Assembly (NCBI GenBank): GCA_964569815.1
Contig: CAZMUN010000034.1
Location: 1 to 11,559 of the forward strand
Source of the DNA: CAZMUN01 sp964569815
GTDB taxonomy: Archaea > Iainarchaeota > Iainarchaeia > Iainarchaeales > GCA-2688035
Length of the DNA: 11,559 bases
Direction of reading: 5' to 3'
The translations under genes and the position numbers were made by a program. This document shows, piece by piece, positions 1-6,457 of the stretch. The notes beneath the pieces were generated by a model. That model had not been told where the DNA came from. It did no database searches and saw only the letters and a program-made list of their open reading frames with translations. Position 1 is the first letter of the stretch. The number at the start of each line of letters is the position of its first letter.

Positions 1-22
1 AATAGAGGGGCAACCCTCTATT
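1..22. terminator. Perfect 9-bp hairpin at window edge
   Basis: Seen directly: AATAGAGGG, loop GCAA, CCCTCTATT, a perfect 9-bp stem with a 4-base loop. It lies about 34 bases past the stop codon of the LOG-family gene, the last gene of the minus-strand pyrEF operon, so it could mark the 3' end of that transcript. On the plus strand the loop would be the GNRA tetraloop GCAA, on the minus strand UUGC, so it could instead belong to a plus-strand RNA ending here. There is no adjacent long T tract on either strand. The window edge hides whether the stem is longer or what gene lies beyond. Confidence 0.4.
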
Positions 23-30
23 TATCCCTA

Positions 31-78
31 TTTATAAAGGATTTCTACAGAGCGTTTATAAAGGATTTCTACAGAGCC
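31..78. repeat. Tandem 24-bp duplication across a stop codon
   Basis: Two adjacent 24-base copies, 31-54 and 55-78, both starting TTTATAAAGGATTTC and differing only in the last base (G versus C). The right copy contains the last codons and TAA stop of the LOG-family gene. Because 24 is divisible by three, the left copy repeats the same C-terminal codons (LCRNPL) and a second TAA in the same frame just past the first. This looks like a recent slippage duplication. Each copy also contains TTTATAAA, which resembles an archaeal TATA box. Confidence 0.9.
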
Positions 79-613
79 CTTTTTTAGCCTCTTCCAGAAC
101 GGATTCAACAAGTTTTTCAGGGCCTGAATCATAGGCTATTTTGGTTGGCATCTGCTTGTCCAAAACTTCTTCCTCGAATTCTTTTGCCTTGTCTGCGAAG
201 CCTCCGCTTCCCTCTAAAACGCCGATTGGCCTGTGCTCAGCGTATGCGACTGAAAACTCGCTCATTGTTCCAATGCGGCCCGATACTATTATGATTGCGT
301 CACAGCTTCTGGCCAGAACAATGTTTCTGCCCTGAAACCCGAATCCGGTGTAAATTACGGCGTCGCATGGCTCAACAGGGTACTGGTACTTTTCCAAATG
401 CTCCTTTTGGCTTGAAGCAGGGCTTACTCCGACCACGGTTCCGCCAGCTTCCTTTGCTCCTTTCGCTGCAGCCAAAGGGTAGCCTATTGTGGCCCCATAA
501 AAAAGTATTGCGCCATTTTCGGCAACCGTTTTTCCTATAATGCTGGCGTTTTCCAAAACCTTTGGGTCTTTGGCGCTTGAAGCCGCTCCCATAACGCCTA
601 TTTTGAGCTTCAT
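56..613 (-). CDS. LOG/SLOG-family protein (TIGR00725-like), putative nucleotide-binding or nucleotide-hydrolysing
   Basis: A 185-residue Rossmann-like protein of the SLOG/LOG superfamily. It opens with KIGVMGAASS, a first beta strand and turn; residues 39-52 have the small-residue helix start followed by AAAKGA; TGFGFQGRN (89-98) carries the conserved Arg; SGRIGTMSEF (111-120) occupies the place of the family signature PGGxGTxxE, keeping GT and Glu but having SGR for PGG. Known LOG and PpnN relatives release a base from nucleoside 5'-monophosphates; other members only bind nucleotides or cofactors. The start follows pyrF by 4 bases and is preceded by GGAGTGA, so it is co-transcribed with pyrE and pyrF. 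A role in nucleotide salvage or turnover is inferred from context only. The stop lies in a tandem duplication. Confidence 0.75.
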   Translation of the reverse strand: MKLKIGVMGAASSAKDPKVLENASIIGKTVAENGAILFYGATIGYPLAAAKGAKEAGGTVVGVSPASSQKEHLEKYQYPVEPCDAVIYTGFGFQGRNIVLARSCDAIIIVSGRIGTMSEFSVAYAEHRPIGVLEGSGGFADKAKEFEEEVLDKQMPTKIAYDSGPEKLVESVLEEAKKGLCRNPL

Positions 614-617
614 GGCT

Positions 618-1478
618 TCACTCCAATGGCCCGATTGCTTCGTTTAATTTCTTTATTGCTTTGACTGCCGCGCCGGCAAAGTCGTCTGTTCCGGCTTTTT
701 CATAAGCGTAGTTTATTCCGGAACTGGAATTGATTCTAGCAAGCTTTAAGTCATAGCCTGATTCTTTCAAGGCAGCTGCCGCGTCTGCGGCAGAGCCTCC
801 TTGGGCTCCAACGCCTGGAATAAGCAGCGGAACCTGTTTTCCGCTTTCAACAAAAATCCGTACAACTGCCTTGAGCTCGTCCATTGAAGTGGCGCCAACC
901 ACTGCGCCAACGTTTCCCTCGGCTGACTCAGCCCATTTTGCAATGGCCTGGCTCACAATCTCATAATTCTTTTTTCCGCCTGCTTCAAGGTCTTGGAAGT
1001 CTTTGGCCCCTGGATTGGAAGTGCGGTTCAAGATGTACACTCCAAGGCTTTTTCCAGCTGTTTCTTCAATGAAGGGCATTACGCTGTCAGTGCCCATATA
1101 GGGTGCGATTGTAACGCAGTCGCCTTCCCAAAAGGAGAAAACCTCTTTTGCATAAGCCTTTGAGGTTTTGCCGATGTCGCCGCGCTTTGCGTCAACAACC
1201 AGTGGAATGCCTGAAGCCTTAACCTTTTCACAGACTGCTTTGAAGGCCTTGAGGCCGGGAAAACCGTACTGCGCGTAAAAAGCGTAGTTTGGCTTTATTG
1301 CGCCTGGCGCCGTTTTTTCGGAAACAGCTGCATCTATTATGGCAGAGTAAAACCCTGTTATCTTTTTTTCAATGTCTTGCTCTTCCAATGGAATCCTGTC
1401 AAGAACAGGGTCTGCGCCCATGCACACAATGCTTTCAAATTCTTTGGCTTTTGCTTTCATCAAATCAGAGTAACTCAT
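618..1478 (-). CDS. pyrF: Orotidine 5'-phosphate decarboxylase, subfamily 2
   Basis: Converts OMP to UMP, the last step of de novo pyrimidine synthesis, in the cytosol. The protein is 286 residues from the ATG at 1478, the length of the subfamily-2 enzymes (about 270-310) and longer than the usual archaeal form (about 210-220). It has the subfamily-2 active-site string DAKRGDIGKTSKAYA with the catalytic Asp-Lys-Asp, an upstream KPNYAFY substrate-loop motif, and the phosphate-binding end LLIPGVGAQGG followed by NSSSGINYA. An in-frame ATG at 1508 would add ten basic residues, but the ATG at 1478 overlaps the pyrE stop as ATGA, which supports the shorter start and translational coupling. Subfamily 2 is mainly known from bacteria, so this gene may have been acquired or be a lineage trait. 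Confidence 0.93.
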   Translation of the reverse strand: MSYSDLMKAKAKEFESIVCMGADPVLDRIPLEEQDIEKKITGFYSAIIDAAVSEKTAPGAIKPNYAFYAQYGFPGLKAFKAVCEKVKASGIPLVVDAKRGDIGKTSKAYAKEVFSFWEGDCVTIAPYMGTDSVMPFIEETAGKSLGVYILNRTSNPGAKDFQDLEAGGKKNYEIVSQAIAKWAESAEGNVGAVVGATSMDELKAVVRIFVESGKQVPLLIPGVGAQGGSAADAAAALKESGYDLKLARINSSSGINYAYEKAGTDDFAGAAVKAIKKLNEAIGPLE

Positions 1479-2107
1479 TTTGCTTCGCCTTCGTGGCTTT
1501 TTGACCATGATTCAGGGTCGTTGAAATACTGCTTTATTGAGTCAAACTGTTCCTGGGAAATTTTTTGGGATTCCAGCAGGCTGTCCAAAAGCTCTGAAAT
1601 TTTGAGAACTGAGTGAAGCTCGTAGCCTTTTTCTTTGAGGTCTTGTGGGCCGCCTTGCTCCCTGTCAATCAATACCACGATGTCTTTTACTTTCAGGCCT
1701 GCGTCCTCCAGTGGGGCAATGGCTTCGAACTTGCTTGTGCCTTTTGTTATCAAATCGTCGTAAACCAGAACGGTTTCCCCTTCCTTGTAAATTCCTTCAA
1801 TGTTTTTCTTGGTTCCGTAGCCTTTTTGCTCTTTTCTTGGGTAAATCATCGGGTAGTTGGCTTGAAGTGAAACAGCTGTTGCAATCGGGATTGCTGCATA
1901 GGGAATGCCTGCAATCCTGTCAAACTTCAACGGTTTAGTGGTTTTGACGAGCTCTGAGGCCACGTTCCTCAACACGTTTGGGTGTGAGACCAGTACCCTT
2001 AAGTCTATGTATATTGGGCTCAAAAGCCCGCTTTTTAGCTTGAACACGCCGAATTTTACGGCTCCTATTTCAAACAACTCTTTGCACAATACTGTTTTCG
2101 AACCCAT
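1475..2107 (-). CDS. pyrE: Orotate phosphoribosyltransferase
   Basis: Transfers the phosphoribosyl group of PRPP to orotate giving OMP, the substrate of PyrF encoded by the next gene. The 210-residue protein shows the type I phosphoribosyltransferase fold: FKLKSGLLSPIYIDLR near the N terminus (orotate and phosphate contacts), the GIPYAAIPIA segment, and the PRPP motif VLVYDDLITKGTSK. The C-terminal tail, rich in Ser, Glu and Lys, extends slightly beyond the core fold. ATG at 2107 is preceded by AGGAGAGG with a 9-base spacer and by a TATA-like element about 56 bases up, so pyrE is the first gene of the pyrE-pyrF-LOG operon. Its TGA overlaps the pyrF ATG. Confidence 0.95.
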   Translation of the reverse strand: MGSKTVLCKELFEIGAVKFGVFKLKSGLLSPIYIDLRVLVSHPNVLRNVASELVKTTKPLKFDRIAGIPYAAIPIATAVSLQANYPMIYPRKEQKGYGTKKNIEGIYKEGETVLVYDDLITKGTSKFEAIAPLEDAGLKVKDIVVLIDREQGGPQDLKEKGYELHSVLKISELLDSLLESQKISQEQFDSIKQYFNDPESWSKSHEGEAK

Positions 2108-2116
2108 TCAACAATG

Positions 2117-2124
2117 CCTCTCCT
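2117..2124 (-). promoter_or_regulatory. Ribosome binding site of pyrE
   Basis: The minus strand reads AGGAGAGG, ending 9 bases before the pyrE ATG. It indicates that pyrE is translated from a leadered mRNA, which agrees with a start of transcription near 2137 predicted from the TATA-like element further up. Confidence 0.6.
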
Positions 2125-2155
2125 CTTTTTCCAAAAAGCTTTCCCCCAGTTGACA

Positions 2156-2170
2156 ATATATTATAAATCC
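2156..2170. promoter_or_regulatory. Shared AT-rich TATA region for divergent pyrE and unknown gene
   Basis: ATATATTATAAATCC on the plus strand, GGATTTATAATATAT on the minus strand. On the plus strand TTATAAAT (2161-2168) is centred about 26 bases before the ATG at 2190, the archaeal spacing for a leaderless transcript. On the minus strand TTTATAAT would place a start near 2137, giving pyrE a leader of about 30 bases that includes its ribosome binding site. The whole divergent spacer is only 82 bases, so both directions must use overlapping promoter DNA. Confidence 0.55.
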
Positions 2171-2189
2171 TTTTAAAGTGGATTGTATT

Positions 2190-3290
2190 ATGGCTGCATT
2201 GCCGGCAGAAATACAGGCCTTAGGGCTGTCGCCTGAAGAAATTTTAGAACTGCAGGCATTTCTCAAAAAAGAGGGCATTTCCAGGCCTTTGGTCATAAGA
2301 GAGTATAGGAAAAGGGGCCCGGTTTATTACTCAGTTATTTTTGATTCCGCAAAGCATTCCCCTGAAGTTTTTGGGCTGCCGTCGCTTAAGATGTCAAACT
2401 TTAAAGGAATCTATCTTGCCGATTCCTCTGACTATAACGAAAAGGTTTCAAAAATTGCTGAAAAGCTTCGCAATCCCAACACAATGGCTTCTTTTTCCAC
2501 CGGAAAAAACAAGGCTGCTGAAAGGCTTCAAAAACTTGTTTCAGAACTCCAGTCTGAAAAATTTGAGCGGCTCCCTGGGAAAAGGCTTTACGCCCTAATA
2601 AAAAAATTCTATGATGTCAGGTACCCCTACACCCAGTACTCTTTTCTTTTTAGCACGGTAACCAAAAGCACGGAAAAGCTCTTGGACCGGCTTTTTCACA
2701 CAATTGGTTTTTCAGATAAGGAAAAATACCTTGCTTACGTTCCAAGCAATGAAACCATTGAATTCGAGTACCTTAAAACGAAGAACCGTTTCCTCAAAAA
2801 CCACGCTGAGGCATTGAAGCGCTTTGGCCTAGACCTTGAGAAACACAATTCTTCTTTTCGCCGTGACCTAAAAGAGCTTTTGGAGGAATTCGGCGACATG
2901 CATTTTGTTTGCTTTGAACTGCCTTTGGAAACAGAAAAAAATTTTCTTAAGAAGATTCTCAAACGCGGTGTTCTCGAGGAAGAGGCAAGCAAGCTCAGGT
3001 CGCTTCAGGAAAAAAAGCAAAGGCTTTTGCTTGAAGTTTTGTCCGAAGCCCACGAAAAAGGCTTGAAACAGGACTACGTTGAATCGCTGTTTGAGTTCGC
3101 TGGAAACCTTTCGGCTTGGGAAAGCAAAGCAAGGCACACTTGGACAAGGCTTCACAGAAAAGCAAAGCCCTTAATTGAAGAGATTGCAAAAAGGGCCTGT
3201 GAAAAAGGCCTGCTTGAAAAACCTGGGCAGATTTATCAAAAGGAGGTTCTTGAAATAATTTCTCTTGCGAAAAGGCTTTCAGAAAACTAG
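2190..3290 (+). CDS. Uncharacterised helical protein, weakly like the middle region of PEP-utilising enzymes
   Basis: I do not firmly recognise this 366-residue protein. It has no signal peptide, membrane segment, Cys/His cluster or catalytic signature. Residues 1-125 look mixed alpha/beta; about 105-366 look mostly helical and rich in Lys, Glu and Leu. FYDVRYPYTQYSFLF (140-154), LEEFGDMHF (231-239) and PLIEEIAKRACEKGLLEKPGQIY (from 327) recall the linker region between the ATP-grasp and phosphohistidine domains of PEP synthase-like proteins, but neither catalytic domain is present. This is a weak, memory-based resemblance. A GTG at 2178 would add four residues; ATG 2190 is preferred because a TATA-like box lies about 26 bases upstream, suggesting a leaderless mRNA. 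The gene interrupts the pyr cluster on the opposite strand and its TAG overlaps the pyrC TAG in a palindromic CTAG. Confidence 0.8.
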   Translation: MAALPAEIQALGLSPEEILELQAFLKKEGISRPLVIREYRKRGPVYYSVIFDSAKHSPEVFGLPSLKMSNFKGIYLADSSDYNEKVSKIAEKLRNPNTMASFSTGKNKAAERLQKLVSELQSEKFERLPGKRLYALIKKFYDVRYPYTQYSFLFSTVTKSTEKLLDRLFHTIGFSDKEKYLAYVPSNETIEFEYLKTKNRFLKNHAEALKRFGLDLEKHNSSFRRDLKELLEEFGDMHFVCFELPLETEKNFLKKILKRGVLEEEASKLRSLQEKKQRLLLEVLSEAHEKGLKQDYVESLFEFAGNLSAWESKARHTWTRLHRKAKPLIEEIAKRACEKGLLEKPGQIYQKEVLEIISLAKRLSEN

Positions 3291-4579
3291 TTGCATGTTT
3301 TGCCCTTTTCCATCACAACTGTTCCTGCAACAATTGTGTAAACGGCTTTTCCTTTGACTTTCATTCCTGCAAAAGGCGTGTTTCTTGCCTTGCTTTCAAA
3401 TTTTTCCGGGCCAATTGTGTGTTCTGCTGTGACGTCAATGATTGTTATGTCAGCGTCACTGCCTTTTGCCAGGCTTCCTTTTTCTATTCCCAGAATCCTT
3501 GCAGGGTTGCAGGACATTTTTGCGATTGCCTCACTTAAAGAAACCACTTTTTCCCCGACAAGTTTTGTCAAAACAAGGGGCAAAGCTGTTTCAAGGCCAA
3601 TTACCCCGTTTTCACATAAGTCAAATTCCCAGAATTTTTCAACCAAAAGGTGTGGCGCATGATCTGAAGCGATAACGTCAATTGTTCCGTCTTTCAGGCC
3701 GGCCAAAACCGCTTTAAGGTGCTCTTTGCTTCTCAAAGGCGGGTTCACTTTTGCGTTTGCGTTGTAGCCGCGTACTGCTTCGTCTGTAAGGGTAAAATAA
3801 TGCGGGCATGTTTCACAGGAAACCATTGCACCCTGCTTTTTTGCAAGCCTTATCAGGTCAACGCTTCCCTCTGTTGAAATATGGCAGAAATGAATCGGCG
3901 AACCGGCCAGTTTTGCAAGAATTATTTCCCTGGCAACCATTACCTCTTCGGCTGCAGCTGGCTTTCCTGCAAGACCAAGCTCTGTGCTTACCAGTCCTTC
4001 ATGCATTACTCCTTTTGCTGAAAGCATTTTGTCTTCGCTGTGGGACAAAACAGGCATATTCCACATTTTGCAGTATTCCAAAGCTTTTCTCATAACGTTT
4101 GCATCCTGTATGTCAGAGCCGTCGTCGCTTACTGCGACAGCGCCGGTTTTTTTCAGCTCTCCTATTTCTGCAAGCTCTTTTCCCTGGCGCTTTTTGGTTA
4201 TTGCTCCTACAGGCAGAACGTTGACAACCGCGTCAGTTTTTGCACGGCTTAAAACGAATTCTACCACTGTCTGGTTGTCGGCATCAGGTGTTGAATTGGG
4301 CATTCCTACAATGGTTGTAAATCCGCCTGCTGCAGCAGCTCTTGAAGCTGTTGCGATCGTTTCCTTGTCTTCCCGGCCAGGTTCCCTCAAATGCACGTGC
4401 ATGTCAATCAGGCCAGGGGACACTACAAGGCCTTTTGCATCAATTGTCTTGTCGGCCTTGGCTTTGACTCCCTTTCCAACTTCCTTGATTTTGCCGTTTT
4501 CAACCAGCACGTCGGCTTCCCCGTCAAACTTGTTGGCTGGATCCACTACATGGCCGTTTTTTATAAGCAGGCTTGTCAT
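3287..4579 (-). CDS. pyrC: Dihydroorotase (class I, amidohydrolase superfamily)
   Basis: Cyclises carbamoyl aspartate to dihydroorotate, the third step of UMP synthesis. The 430-residue protein shows the amidohydrolase pattern in order: DMHVHLREPG (59-68) with metal ligands His61 and His63, AVSDDG (149-154) with an Asp where many relatives have a carboxylated Lys, LSHSED with His180, HFCHIST with His233, and ASDHAPH (304-310) with the catalytic Asp306. The Asp-for-Lys exchange is that of the Aquifex-type enzyme, which works in a complex with ATCase. ATG 4579 overlaps the pyrB TGA as ATGA and follows GGTGA, so translation is coupled to pyrB. The C terminus meets the unknown plus-strand gene in a shared CTAG. 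Confidence 0.95.
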   Translation of the reverse strand: MTSLLIKNGHVVDPANKFDGEADVLVENGKIKEVGKGVKAKADKTIDAKGLVVSPGLIDMHVHLREPGREDKETIATASRAAAAGGFTTIVGMPNSTPDADNQTVVEFVLSRAKTDAVVNVLPVGAITKKRQGKELAEIGELKKTGAVAVSDDGSDIQDANVMRKALEYCKMWNMPVLSHSEDKMLSAKGVMHEGLVSTELGLAGKPAAAEEVMVAREIILAKLAGSPIHFCHISTEGSVDLIRLAKKQGAMVSCETCPHYFTLTDEAVRGYNANAKVNPPLRSKEHLKAVLAGLKDGTIDVIASDHAPHLLVEKFWEFDLCENGVIGLETALPLVLTKLVGEKVVSLSEAIAKMSCNPARILGIEKGSLAKGSDADITIIDVTAEHTIGPEKFESKARNTPFAGMKVKGKAVYTIVAGTVVMEKGKTCN

Positions 4580-5592
4580 CGCCTCTCACCGCCAAGCATC
4601 AAGTAAATAAGGCCAATTCTCAAAGCAAAGCCGTTTTCCACCTGGTCTTCAACTGCGCTTTGAGGGCCTTCCATTACCTCTGTTCTTAAGTCGACTTCCC
4701 TGTTTATCGGGCCAGGGTGCATTACAATTGCGTCTGGTTTTGCAAGGGCAAGCCTGTCGGGATTAATGCAAAAGCACTTGCTGTACTCCCTTACAGAAGG
4801 AATGTCTGCTCCCGCAGCCCTTTCCAGCTGGATTCTCAAAGCGTAAACAACATCTGCTCCCTTGATTGCCTCTTCAATGTTGCTGTAGGCCTTGCATTTG
4901 AATACCTTTTCCAGGCCAAAGGGCATCAATGTTGGCGGGCCCGCAATTTTTGGTTCCACGCCAAACTTGTTCAAGGCACGAATAAGCGACCCTGCGACCC
5001 TGCTGTGCTTTATGTCCCCTACAATAGCTACCTTCAGGTCCTTTATTTTGCCTTTTTTTTCCTGCATTGTGAAAAGGTCAAGCAGTGCCTGTGTTGGGTG
5101 TTCGTGCCAGCCGTCTCCGGCGTTTACAACAGGGGCCTTTATCTGGCTTGCAACCATTTTTGGCGAACCGGCCTTTGAATGCCTTAATATGATCAAGTCA
5201 GCATGCATTGCGTTAAGGGTTCTGGCTACATCGTTCAAAGTTTCGTTCTTTTTTTCAATCGTTCCGCCGCCTGTAACATTTATTGTGTCAATACTCAAGT
5301 GCTTTCCTGCCAGTTCAAAAGAAACCCTGGTTCTTGTGCTGCTTTCAAAGAAAAAGTTTATCTGGGTCATTCCCTTAAGCAGGTTAAACTTCTTGTCCGG
5401 CTTTATGACAAACTCCTTGAACATCTTGGCGCAGTCAAAAACAAGTTCCATTTCCTCAACTGAAAGGCGGTCAATGCTTACAAGGTCTTTGCTTTTCAGA
5501 GACCTTTTGCCAATAGTCTTAACCAAACGGTCTTCAAACTCTTCCTGCCAATCCCCAATTTCCTTCCAAAGCTTAGCTCTCTTAGGATGCAA
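4576..5592 (-). CDS. pyrB: Aspartate carbamoyltransferase catalytic subunit, bacterial type
   Basis: Joins carbamoyl phosphate and aspartate, the committed step of pyrimidine synthesis. Of 338 residues, about 35 precede the usual family start (DLVSIDRLS at 36). Motifs: ESSTRTR (83-89) for carbamoyl phosphate, Lys115 in KKNET, RHS (137-139), HEHPTQALLD (163-172), LRIQLER (252-258), HPGPINR (292-298). HEHPTQALLD, VGDIKHSRVAGS and AGPPTLMP fit bacterial Aquifex/Thermus-like ATCases, not the archaeal PyrI-associated form (usually NQHPTQTLLD and GDLKYGRT). No pyrI is present. The start is TTG: no ATG occurs in frame until residue 48, and AGGTGG lies 6 bases before the TTG. Overlap with pyrC suggests a PyrB-PyrC complex (inference). 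Confidence 0.94.
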   Translation of the reverse strand: MHPKRAKLWKEIGDWQEEFEDRLVKTIGKRSLKSKDLVSIDRLSVEEMELVFDCAKMFKEFVIKPDKKFNLLKGMTQINFFFESSTRTRVSFELAGKHLSIDTINVTGGGTIEKKNETLNDVARTLNAMHADLIILRHSKAGSPKMVASQIKAPVVNAGDGWHEHPTQALLDLFTMQEKKGKIKDLKVAIVGDIKHSRVAGSLIRALNKFGVEPKIAGPPTLMPFGLEKVFKCKAYSNIEEAIKGADVVYALRIQLERAAGADIPSVREYSKCFCINPDRLALAKPDAIVMHPGPINREVDLRTEVMEGPQSAVEDQVENGFALRIGLIYLMLGGERR

Positions 5593-5598
5593 TTTGCC

Positions 5599-5604
5599 CC
5601 ACCT
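5599..5604 (-). promoter_or_regulatory. Ribosome binding site deciding the TTG start of pyrB
   Basis: The minus strand reads AGGTGG 6 bases before the TTG at 5592. GGTG pairs with the CACC part of an archaeal 16S 3' end. A TATA-like TTTTAAAA at 5627-5634 could also give an internal promoter with a very short leader starting near this site. Confidence 0.5.
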
Positions 5605-5638
5605 TAGAAAATTAATCCTGTTGTTTTTTTAAAATGAA

Positions 5639-6457
5639 TCACTGCCTCCACTCCGAATATTCTTTTGCAGAAACCTCTTTTCCTGACTTGAGCAAGGCTT
5701 TTTCTCCAAAATCCTTGGTTTCTTTGAGTTGTTTCCCTGTAAAAACCGGGCCGTCTTTGCAGACCAGCCATTTTCCAAGAGCACATGCCCCGCAAACTCC
5801 GAATCCGCAGCGCATGTACCTTTCAAGGTTCAGCTGGCATTCGACTTTTGCCGAACCGCATATGCCAAACGTTTTTTTAAGCATTATTTCAGGGCCGCAG
5901 CCAAAAACGCAGTCAAACTTTTCCTTCTTCAAAACCTTTTCCAAAACATCTGTTGCAAACCCTTTTTCTCCCAAAGAACCATCATCGGTTGTTATGTATA
6001 AATCGTTTGTTGTTTTGGATAGTTTTTTCCTGAAAAGGCATTCCTTTCCTGAGTGTGCGCCGTTCACAATGGCTGTTTTCACGCCGGCTTCCTTGAATTT
6101 TTGTGCCAGCGTCAGAATGGGGGCTGCGCCACAGCCTCCTGCAATAATTGCCGCCTTCTCTACATTGCGCGTATCAAACCCGTTTCCATAGGGGCCTCTT
6201 ATTCCAAGCTTGTCGCCTGCCCGCATTTCAAAAAGCCTTTTGGTAAAACGGCCTTTTTTCTGGACGGTTATTGCGCATTGCTTTCCTGCGGCAGTCAAAG
6301 TGAAAGGCTTTTCATCTAAACCGGGAATCCAGATCATGACAAACTGGCCTGGCCTTGCACCAATCGCACAGCCTAAGTAAAAGGTTTTGATGTTGCCTGT
6401 TTCCTGTACAACTTTTTCGATTGAAACCATTACTGGCTTTTCCTGGCCTTTGCACAT
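5639..6457 (-). CDS. pyrK: Dihydroorotate dehydrogenase electron-transfer subunit
   Basis: Carries electrons from the class 1B PyrD to NAD through FAD and a [2Fe-2S] cluster. In the 272-residue protein the order is: ferredoxin-reductase-like FAD domain with ARPGQFVMIW and EKPFTLT (49-55, the RPFS-type flavin motif), GPYGNGF (88-94), nucleotide-binding IIAGGCGAAPI (104-114), FGCGPEIM (185-192), then cluster cysteines Cys217, Cys222, Cys225 and Cys233 in RCGFGVCGAC...VCKDGPVF. All four Cys are present. The ATG at 6457 is chosen because GGAGGG lies 6 bases upstream; it overlaps the HAD gene by 28 bases. An internal ATG at 6430 forms TAATG with the HAD stop and would shorten the protein by nine residues. 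Confidence 0.92.
   Translation of the reverse strand: MCKGQEKPVMVSIEKVVQETGNIKTFYLGCAIGARPGQFVMIWIPGLDEKPFTLTAAGKQCAITVQKKGRFTKRLFEMRAGDKLGIRGPYGNGFDTRNVEKAAIIAGGCGAAPILTLAQKFKEAGVKTAIVNGAHSGKECLFRKKLSKTTNDLYITTDDGSLGEKGFATDVLEKVLKKEKFDCVFGCGPEIMLKKTFGICGSAKVECQLNLERYMRCGFGVCGACALGKWLVCKDGPVFTGKQLKETKDFGEKALLKSGKEVSAKEYSEWRQ

Noticed and set aside
2108..2296. 62-codon minus-strand frame reaching from the divergent spacer into the unknown gene
   Set aside because: It would cover the promoter region and has no family match; its end abuts pyrE only because pyrE's frame follows.
3984..4610. 208-codon plus-strand open frame opposite pyrC
   Set aside because: It lies wholly against pyrC, which has all dihydroorotase motifs. 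The composition rich in Ser, Ala, Pro and Thr is typical of a shadow frame, and no binding site or family match is seen.
4892..5632. 246-codon plus-strand open frame opposite pyrB
   Set aside because: Opposite a gene with full ATCase motifs; no recognisable domain, and the frame runs through the pyrB-pyrK spacer without a promoter.
5634..6191. 185-codon plus-strand open frame opposite pyrK
   Set aside because: Antisense to the conserved PyrK flavin and iron-sulphur region, with no independent evidence of coding.
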